Shown here piece after piece: positions 15,385 through 20,897 of a stretch of 20,897 nt of DNA (its first letter is position 1; each line of letters begins with the position of its first letter). The position numbers and the translations under genes were made by a program. The stretch covers positions 1-20,897 of the forward strand of contig JAUWZR010000015.1 of the NCBI GenBank assembly GCA_030615235.1, written 5' to 3'. The notes under the pieces were generated by a model. That model searched no databases. It saw only the letters and a program-made list of their open reading frames with translations, and had not been told where the DNA came from. The stretch comes from Promethearchaeota archaeon (GTDB lineage Archaea; Asgardarchaeota; Lokiarchaeia; Sigyniarchaeales; SOKP01).

Positions 15385-16539
15385 TTATCTATTTTTAACT
15401 TGTTTTAAAATATCTATATAATTTTCTACAATTTTTTCCCATTTGTATTTTTTAGCTATGTTTAGCGCATTTTTTTTTAATTCTTCTAATTTCTCTCTAT
15501 CATTTAATATTTCTAGAATTTTTTTAGAAAGATCCTCAGAATTATTTAATTTAAAAGTTAAACCACCATTTTCAATTATTTCAGACATAGGTGGTTTATC
15601 CGCACAAATTACTGGTGTTCCACTTGCCATTGCTTCTAGCATAACTTGACCAAAACCTTCTTTTTCAGAGGGTAAAATAAAAATATCGCAAGATGCAAGG
15701 TATTTGAGGTAGGCGCTTTCATCGACAAATCCCAAAAATGATGTATGATTCTGAAGATTTAATGATTTTGCGTATTGTTTACAATAACCCCATAAAGGAC
15801 CTTCTCCCGTTAATATTAAATGAGCGTCAGGAATATCCTTTATAACAAAAGACATAGCTTTTAATAAAATAGGTATTCTTTTTCTGGGAATCATTATTGC
15901 AGAAAATAATAAAATATTATTTCCATACTTCTGTCTTATTTCTTTTGATTTATTTTCTGGATTAAATTTTTTATGATCAATACCTATTGGAATAACTTTA
16001 ATATTTTTTTTATTTATTCCATAATTCTTAATAATATCATTTTTAGAATTCTCTGAAATTGTAATGATGTTTTTGTGCCTTTTAAATTGTTTTTTTTGAA
16101 GATAATGTAATGAAGAATAAGTAAAATAATCTCTAAAAGATTTTATTTCATCGTAATGGAAAAAAATTGATATCAGCGAAAGTTTTTTAAGATTAAAAAA
16201 TTTCGAAAAAGGTATTGCCATAGGTACAAGAATGATATCTGAATTTTGATAAAATATTACATTTTTCTTACGAAAAAGATTAAATCCAAAAGTGATAAAA
16301 TTTAAATAGAAAAGTGAGCCTAATCTTCCAAAAAATTTGTGAGAATCTGAAAGTCTTAATATAGGAATTCCTTTATAATTATCATTTTTTTTGCCACCAT
16401 TTCTAAAAGTAGTTATTATCTTCACTTCATAACCTATTTTTTTTAAAGGAAATGCAATATTCTCTACATATCTCTCAACACCCTGTAGCATACCACGTAT
16501 TGGATAAGGAAATACGGGAGTTATTATAGTAATTTTCAT
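15385..16539 (-). CDS. family 4 glycosyltransferase
   Basis: A 384-residue retaining glycosyltransferase with the GT-B fold. The N-terminal acceptor domain begins ITPVFPYP (6-13) with the GxxRYVENIA helix (20-29). The C-terminal nucleotide domain has SAIMIPRKR (213-221), LTGEGPLWG (243-251) and the EX7E motif EGFGQVMLEAMASG (Glu294 and Glu302) that binds the donor. Start is ATG at 16537-16539. It converges on the methyltransferase gene at its 3' end and diverges from the radical SAM gene at its 5' end. It should extend the lipid-linked glycan in the cytoplasm; donor sugar cannot be told from sequence. Confidence 0.92.
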   Translation of the reverse strand: MKITIITPVFPYPIRGMLQGVERYVENIAFPLKKIGYEVKIITTFRNGGKKNDNYKGIPILRLSDSHKFFGRLGSLFYLNFITFGFNLFRKKNVIFYQNSDIILVPMAIPFSKFFNLKKLSLISIFFHYDEIKSFRDYFTYSSLHYLQKKQFKRHKNIITISENSKNDIIKNYGINKKNIKVIPIGIDHKKFNPENKSKEIRQKYGNNILLFSAIMIPRKRIPILLKAMSFVIKDIPDAHLILTGEGPLWGYCKQYAKSLNLQNHTSFLGFVDESAYLKYLASCDIFILPSEKEGFGQVMLEAMASGTPVICADKPPMSEIIENGGLTFKLNNSEDLSKKILEILNDREKLEELKKNALNIAKKYKWEKIVENYIDILKQVKNR

Positions 16540-16696
16540 GTTTTACTTTAAAGATATTGATTATTACTTGTTATTATGATTAAAAATAATTAAGTAAATA
16601 ATAATTGAATTATTATTAAGAACTTAAATGCAAAATTAAACTCATTTTTAATAAAAAACATATAGAATTCATAAAATTAAGTAGTGAGTAAGACTT
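16540..16696. promoter_or_regulatory. divergent promoter region with a perfect inverted repeat
   Basis: 157 AT-rich bases between the minus-strand GT4 and the plus-strand radical SAM gene. A perfect 10-base inverted repeat with a one-base spacer (AATAATAATT, G, AATTATTATT) lies at 16597-16617, central to the region, and could be an operator or a fortuitous A/T palindrome. GTGAG at about 16685 is a possible weak ribosome site for the radical SAM start. Confidence 0.4.
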
Positions 16697-18151
16697 ATGA
16701 AAGTATTATTTGTTTTTAGCTTACAAGACTACCAGAGCGCAGTTAAACCCCTCCAAAATCAAGAACAAATACAATTTGGAATATCTTATATATCATCTCT
16801 TCTAAAATCAAAAGGTCACACGACAGATTTACTCGTTGTTACAAGAAGAACAAAAAAATCTTTTGTATATTCTTATATAAAACATATGAAGCCTGATGTT
16901 ATTGGATTTAGTGCTGTTGCTACTGAATATAAATTTATATTGTCAATTGCTAGATATATTAAATCAAATTTCTCTTCAATATTTTTAATAATCGGAGGTC
17001 CACATGCCTCTCTCAACCCAGATAGTGTTATTAAAGGTGCTTTTGATGCTCTATGTGTTGGAGAAGGGGAATTTCCAATTTTAGAATTGGTTGAACAGTT
17101 AAATACAGGATTAAGGCCTTCTAATATTAAAAATCTATGGATAAAAAAGGATAGAAGACACGAAATAAATCCAACAAATGAATTCATTCAAGATTTAGAT
17201 ATTCTACCATTTCCTGATAGGAAAATATGGCAAAAATGGATTAAATATCCCACCACAAGGCATGTAATTTTTCTTGGGAGAGGATGTCCATATCAATGTA
17301 CTTATTGCTGTAATCATGCATTAAGAAAATTATCTCCAGGAAAGTATGTAAGATTTAGATCCGTTGATAATGTTATGAGAGAAATAAAGGAACTTATTAG
17401 TGCATTTCCTAAAACTAGAGAGATTTATTTTGAAGTAGAAACAATTGGAATAAATATCGATTTTGCGATTGAATTATGCTCAAAATTAGTAAAATATAAT
17501 GTGGAAATAGATCATAAACTATCGTATGGAGTTAATTTAAGGATTGTTCCAAAAATAGGGTTTGAACCTCTTTTTCAAGCCTTGAATCGAGCAAATTTTA
17601 GGTTTATAAACATCGGAATAGAATCTGGTAGTGAGAGAGTTCGAACTCGTATTTTAAAAAGATTTTACTCAAATAAAGATATTATAGACTCGATAAATTT
17701 AGCAAAAAAATATGGTCTTAAAGTTAGCACTTATAATTTAATTGGTATTCCTGAAGAAACTTATGAAGATTTTGAGAAAACAATAAATTGTAATCGAATT
17801 TGTTTACCAGACTGGATACAATTATCGATCTTTTTTCCCTATCCGGGAACCGAATTGTATAATGTATGTAGGGAAAAAGGATTATTGAGAAGTAATATAG
17901 ATGAGAGAATGGAAAGACGCAGAGCTATTCTAAATATGGAAGACTTTTCAAAAAAGCATATTCAAAAAGAATTTGAGTGGTTTTATTATAAGGTGTATAG
18001 AGGTTTTAAACCATTATATTTAATTTTAGCAAGAGTTCTTTTTTCAAAATTAAATTCAAATCCCTTATTTAACAGATTATATCGAATAATTACGAGTTTT
18101 TCAATGTTTAAACAAATAGAGTCATATTTTGATAAATCAAGGGAATTTTAA
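16697..18151 (+). CDS. B12-binding-domain radical SAM enzyme
   Basis: A 484-residue class B-type radical SAM protein. Residues about 1-140 form the cobalamin-binding Rossmann domain: FGISYISSLLKSKGH (27-41), IGGPHAS (99-105) and VGEGEFP (121-127). The DxHxxG motif is absent, as in many members of this class. The radical SAM core carries CPYQCTYCC, with Cys197, Cys201 and Cys204 binding the 4Fe-4S cluster, followed by NIGIESGSERV (about 306-316) and a GIPEET block. The basic, hydrophobic C-terminus (from about 430) may contact the membrane. Members methylate unactivated carbon or phosphorus, or carry out other radical chemistry. In the fosfomycin pathway an enzyme of this class, Fom3, methylates cytidylylated HEP, a suggestive parallel here, but glycan or lipid substrates are at least as likely. 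Start is ATG at 16697. Confidence 0.88.
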   Translation: MKVLFVFSLQDYQSAVKPLQNQEQIQFGISYISSLLKSKGHTTDLLVVTRRTKKSFVYSYIKHMKPDVIGFSAVATEYKFILSIARYIKSNFSSIFLIIGGPHASLNPDSVIKGAFDALCVGEGEFPILELVEQLNTGLRPSNIKNLWIKKDRRHEINPTNEFIQDLDILPFPDRKIWQKWIKYPTTRHVIFLGRGCPYQCTYCCNHALRKLSPGKYVRFRSVDNVMREIKELISAFPKTREIYFEVETIGINIDFAIELCSKLVKYNVEIDHKLSYGVNLRIVPKIGFEPLFQALNRANFRFINIGIESGSERVRTRILKRFYSNKDIIDSINLAKKYGLKVSTYNLIGIPEETYEDFEKTINCNRICLPDWIQLSIFFPYPGTELYNVCREKGLLRSNIDERMERRRAILNMEDFSKKHIQKEFEWFYYKVYRGFKPLYLILARVLFSKLNSNPLFNRLYRIITSFSMFKQIESYFDKSREF

Positions 18152-18165
18152 AAATAATAGGAATA

Positions 18166-18174
18166 TTTTTTTTT
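18166..18174 (+). terminator. T9 terminator after the radical SAM gene
   Basis: Nine consecutive T in the 29-base gap between convergent genes, beginning 15 bases after the stop; fits archaeal T-tract termination. Confidence 0.5.
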
Positions 18175-18180
18175 GAGGAT

Positions 18181-19359
18181 TTAAATTTTTTGACTTAAAA
18201 TGTCTTTATATAGTTTGAAATAGGATTCTGCAGATCTTTTCCAAGAATATACTTGCTTAATTCTTTTAATAGCATTTTTTCCCATTTCGGTTAACAATTT
18301 TCTATCATTTAATAAATTAAGGATCATTTCACTAACTTCATTTAAATCTTCGAAGTTAGATGTATATCCAGTTTCTCCATTTACTATAATTTCACGAGGT
18401 CCCATAATATCTGAACCGATTACTGCTTTTTCACATGCCATTGCTTCAAGAATTACAAGTCCAAAAATTTCTTGTCTTGATGGATACACAACCAAATCTG
18501 CCATTGAATAATATTTTGGTAATTCTTTTTTTGAAATAAATCCTGGCATAATAACATATTTAGATAAGTTATATTTCTTAATTAATGAAAGTACTATAGA
18601 TAGATAGCCAGAATCTCCTCCAACAATTAGTAATTTAACATTTTTCTTTTTTTGAATTAAATTATTTAAGATTTTTATCAATATATTCAATCCCTTACCC
18701 TTAGCTATTCTTCCAACGTATAAAATAACATCATAACCTTCAAGATCATACTTCCTTTTCAAATCATCTGAATAAGTTGGCTTAAAAATCTCTGTATTTA
18801 CTCCATGAGGAATATAAAAGATATGATCATCATCAATGCCGTACTGTTTGATCATGGGAATTTCACTCTTAGCAACAGCAATAAAATAAGGTTTTATTAA
18901 TTTTCGTTTGATATATCCTAATGTCTTATCGTAAATCATTTTTGGTATTTTATCACTATAATCCCAATTGATAGTAATTCCTCCATGAGGAGATATTACC
19001 ATAGGTTTTTTTTTCAGTAATGAAAATATTGAACCCATGTCTTCTTGATAACTCCTTAAGGCATGGGAATGAATAAGATCAATTTCTTTTTCATGCTTAA
19101 TAAGAAGAGGAAGCAAACTAAAAGAAACTCTATATTCTCTAAACTTTAAAAAAGAGTCTAATCGATATGTTCTAAAATTTTTTGATTTATGCTCATAGAA
19201 TTCTGTACGTTTATTACCATATTTTGCTATTGCTGATGTTGTGAAAATTGTTGTTGAAGCCCCTCTAGCTTCTAAATATGGAATGATTTCTGAAATCACA
19301 TTATATGGTCCTCCTAACTCTCCTGTAAAAAAAGGAGTCAACATGGCTACATTGATCAT
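18181..19359 (-). CDS. family 4 glycosyltransferase
   Basis: A GT-B retaining glycosyltransferase of 392 residues from the ATG at 19357-19359. A TTG two codons upstream is also in frame, but AGAGG at 19369-19373 has a plausible nine-base spacing only to the ATG. Counting from the ATG, the protein begins INVAMLTPFFTGELGG with the glycine-rich acceptor loop, has IHSHAL (about 96-101) and SPHGGITINW (about 123-132). It then shows YVGRIAKGKG (about 214-223), GGDSG, and the EX7E motif EIFGLVILEAMA (Glu297, Glu305). Its 3' end converges with the radical SAM gene. The three downstream-reading genes from 20897 to 18181 are closely spaced (8 and about 45 bases) and probably form one transcript. Donor and acceptor are not predictable. 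Confidence 0.92.
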   Translation of the reverse strand: MINVAMLTPFFTGELGGPYNVISEIIPYLEARGASTTIFTTSAIAKYGNKRTEFYEHKSKNFRTYRLDSFLKFREYRVSFSLLPLLIKHEKEIDLIHSHALRSYQEDMGSIFSLLKKKPMVISPHGGITINWDYSDKIPKMIYDKTLGYIKRKLIKPYFIAVAKSEIPMIKQYGIDDDHIFYIPHGVNTEIFKPTYSDDLKRKYDLEGYDVILYVGRIAKGKGLNILIKILNNLIQKKKNVKLLIVGGDSGYLSIVLSLIKKYNLSKYVIMPGFISKKELPKYYSMADLVVYPSRQEIFGLVILEAMACEKAVIGSDIMGPREIIVNGETGYTSNFEDLNEVSEMILNLLNDRKLLTEMGKNAIKRIKQVYSWKRSAESYFKLYKDILSQKI

Positions 19360-19405
19360 CTTCAAATTCCTCTTTATTACTTTATTATATTAACAGTTTT
19401 TATCC

Positions 19406-20188
19406 CTATTGCTTTTGGGCCCAGAATATGACTATCCAAGCAAAATATTTCAAAGGGTTATTGTTTTTTAAGAAAGGTCTTGTCAAAGTATTGATTATTT
19501 TCGCTAAGGGGATATAGAAACTACAATGACTAAATGACGCAGCACATAATTCTATGTTTGTAAAACCTACTCTCTTCAAACAGCGCGTGAGAAGCATTGG
19601 ATTAAAGGGTTTTTCATCCTCTACCTCTCCATAGACATTTCGTGTTAGCTTCTTTAGCGGTCGTGTGATTGCATTTAACGGATAAAATACAGAGGGCTCA
19701 AGAATTACTATATATCCTCTTTTTTTTAATATCCGGTAAAATTCTTTTAAAAAACCATCAAATCCAAAATCTACGACATGATGGAAGAAAAGAGGGCTTG
19801 CTATTAAATCGAAAGTATCATCTGGATATCCTGATTTTAAAATATCTCCAGTTTTTACAATCATATTTTCTGGACAGTGCTGGAGTGCTATTGGAGATAA
19901 ATCAATGCCGTAAAACTCTTTAGAAATACTTTCCAAGTATTTGAGATCATCTCCAGTTCCACATGGGGCAATTAAGGTTTTATCGAATGTTATATTATTT
20001 AACTTCGATATAATAAAGGATTGCATTTGCTTTTTTGCGAAAGCAAAATTGAGATAATTCCTTTCCGGGGAGAAAAAGAGTTTAGAATGGAAAAACCTGT
20101 ACATTAAACTCCCTTGTACGTCTTGGTTTGTGCGTTCATACCACTCTAATTCTTTTCTTATTTTTTCATCATATTTCTGGTTAGTCAT
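19406..20188 (-). CDS. class I SAM-dependent methyltransferase (Methyltransf_11 type)
   Basis: A 260-residue methyltransferase with a recognisable small-molecule or lipid methyltransferase core. Motif I is LIAPCGTGDDLKYL (72-85), motif II YGIDLSPIAL (93-102), and motif IV DDTFDLIASPLFFHHV (123-138) with FYRILKKRGYIVILEP (150-165). The helix-rich N-terminal 60 residues and the hydrophobic C-terminus suggest a bulky or membrane-associated substrate such as a glycolipid or sugar. Start ATG at 20186-20188, nine bases after the end of the partial glycosyltransferase. GC in a hand-counted line (about 43%) is much higher than in the flippase region. Substrate unknown. Confidence 0.85.
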   Translation of the reverse strand: MTNQKYDEKIRKELEWYERTNQDVQGSLMYRFFHSKLFFSPERNYLNFAFAKKQMQSFIISKLNNITFDKTLIAPCGTGDDLKYLESISKEFYGIDLSPIALQHCPENMIVKTGDILKSGYPDDTFDLIASPLFFHHVVDFGFDGFLKEFYRILKKRGYIVILEPSVFYPLNAITRPLKKLTRNVYGEVEDEKPFNPMLLTRCLKRVGFTNIELCAASFSHCSFYIPLAKIINTLTRPFLKNNNPLKYFAWIVIFWAQKQ

Positions 20189-20197
20189 GATCGGTTC

Positions 20198-20897
20198 TTA
20201 ATTCCTAGAACGATTTTTCTTTATCAAATTCAGTATTATTTCTCTCAATTGGTTTAAAATTTTTGGCCATAAATAATTGTTTTTAATTAAGTTATATCCT
20301 TTCTCACCTAATTCTTTTAATTCTGCCTTTTTTCGACTTAACTCTTCTATTTTTTTAACGAGGTCACTTTGATTTTTAGTAAAAATAACACCATTGTCTT
20401 CACCTATTTCAAGCACCACGCCTGGCAAGTTATTGGATAATACAGGTTTTTTCATTGCCATATATTCCATTACCTTAACAGGAGTAATGTTTTTTGTAAT
20501 GTCGTTAAGATCAAAGCTCATTAAACATAAATCTGCTAATTCAATGTATTCTGTAACTTCGAAGAAGGGAACTTTGCCGGTTAGGATTACCCAATTGGCA
20601 TCTATCTCTTTAATATAGTTAATCAAACGATTGTAAATTCCACCATCGCCAACGATTAAAAATTTAATATTTAATTTGCCGCTTTTTACAACAACATTAT
20701 AATAATCAATAATCTCCTTTAATCCGGCAAAACCATATAAATAGCCCATATATAAAAGAACAAAATCGTTCTCTTCTATCGAAAGTTTATATTTCAGTTT
20801 TTCAATTTTTTCTCTATTAACAATAGTGTTTTCCAGAGATATGCCATTTAAAAGAATGTGAACCTTCTTTGTGGGCGTTCCTTCATTTATAACATAA
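20198..20897 (-). CDS. family 4 glycosyltransferase, C-terminal part (5' end beyond window)
   Basis: The reading frame stays open to the right edge, so the methionine at 20747-20749 is internal, not the start. About 233 residues are visible: INEGTPTKKVHILLNGI at the inter-domain junction, FVLLYMGYLYGFAG at the start of the nucleotide domain, FLIVGDGGIYNRL, LTGKVPF and the donor-binding ITPVKVMEYMAMKKPVL region. This is the C-terminal GT-B domain of a GT4 enzyme. The Glu pair of EX7E is partly altered (the first acidic residue is replaced in SFDLNDITKNITPVKVMEYMA), as in several GT4 subfamilies with a PxKxxEYMA motif. It precedes the methyltransferase by 9 bases, implying one transcript. Confidence 0.88.
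   Translation of the reverse strand, partial: YVINEGTPTKKVHILLNGISLENTIVNREKIEKLKYKLSIEENDFVLLYMGYLYGFAGLKEIIDYYNVVVKSGKLNIKFLIVGDGGIYNRLINYIKEIDANWVILTGKVPFFEVTEYIELADLCLMSFDLNDITKNITPVKVMEYMAMKKPVLSNNLPGVVLEIGEDNGVIFTKNQSDLVKKIEELSRKKAELKELGEKGYNLIKNNYLWPKILNQLREIILNLIKKNRSRN

Noticed and set aside
20747..20749. Methionine as the start of the right-edge glycosyltransferase
   Set aside because: The frame continues without a stop to the window end and encodes the conserved inter-domain part of a GT4 enzyme, so it is internal.
1..20897. CRISPR arrays, tRNA or rRNA genes, insertion sequences or attachment sites
   Set aside because: I found no regularly spaced direct repeats, no transposase or integrase frames, and no recognisable tRNA or rRNA segments on either strand.

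Overview
This window reads as an accessory surface-glycan and phosphonate locus from an AT-rich archaeon, most likely an Asgard archaeon of the Lokiarchaeota type. The clues are the partial secreted right-handed beta-helix gene at the left edge, whose conserved opening (IDGN near residue 61, GWSGDGS near 75-81) matches a family I associate with Lokiarchaeota, Shine-Dalgarno sites of the archaeal GGTGA type in front of some starts, and low GC. The assignment is an inference; no rRNA or tRNA is present.

Layout, left to right. (1) 1-994: 3'-truncated beta-helix surface protein. (2) 1372-6129, minus strand: a compact phosphonate operon, in transcription order a PEP mutase fused to a LicC/PntC-like cytidylyltransferase, an iron-type alcohol dehydrogenase (phosphonoacetaldehyde reductase), a free-standing cytidylyltransferase and phosphonopyruvate decarboxylase. 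(3) 6295-7068: a CmcI/Methyltransf_24-type methyltransferase. (4) 7277-11767, minus strand: a tightly coupled CDP-sugar operon (glucose-1-phosphate cytidylyltransferase, CDP-glucose 4,6-dehydratase, RmlC-like epimerase, TylC3/NovU-like C-methyltransferase, 4-ketoreductase). (5) 11790-14420: a GT2 glycosyltransferase and a Wzx-type flippase. (6) 14558-20897: two plus-strand genes (a methyltransferase and a B12-binding radical SAM protein) interspersed with minus-strand GT4 glycosyltransferases and another methyltransferase; the last GT4 runs off the right edge.

How it fits together. PEP mutase, decarboxylase and reductase together should convert PEP to 2-hydroxyethylphosphonate (HEP). No aminotransferase for the 2-aminoethylphosphonate branch is seen. 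The cytidylyltransferases would then activate the phosphonate as a CMP derivative. The CDP-sugar operon would make a 6-deoxy sugar with a methyl branch, and the glycosyltransferases and flippase would assemble and export the glycan. The simplest joint hypothesis is a phosphonate-decorated, branched-sugar-bearing surface glycan. The transferase moving the phosphonate onto the glycan, the polymerase or ligase, and any regulator are not in the window.

Notable oddities: a degenerate nucleotide-binding loop in the fused cytidylyltransferase, Gln in place of one metal-ligand His in the dehydrogenase, C8 and A13 homopolymers inside phosphonate genes, and a ketoreductase gene whose natural start appears to be AUA within an ATAA overlap.
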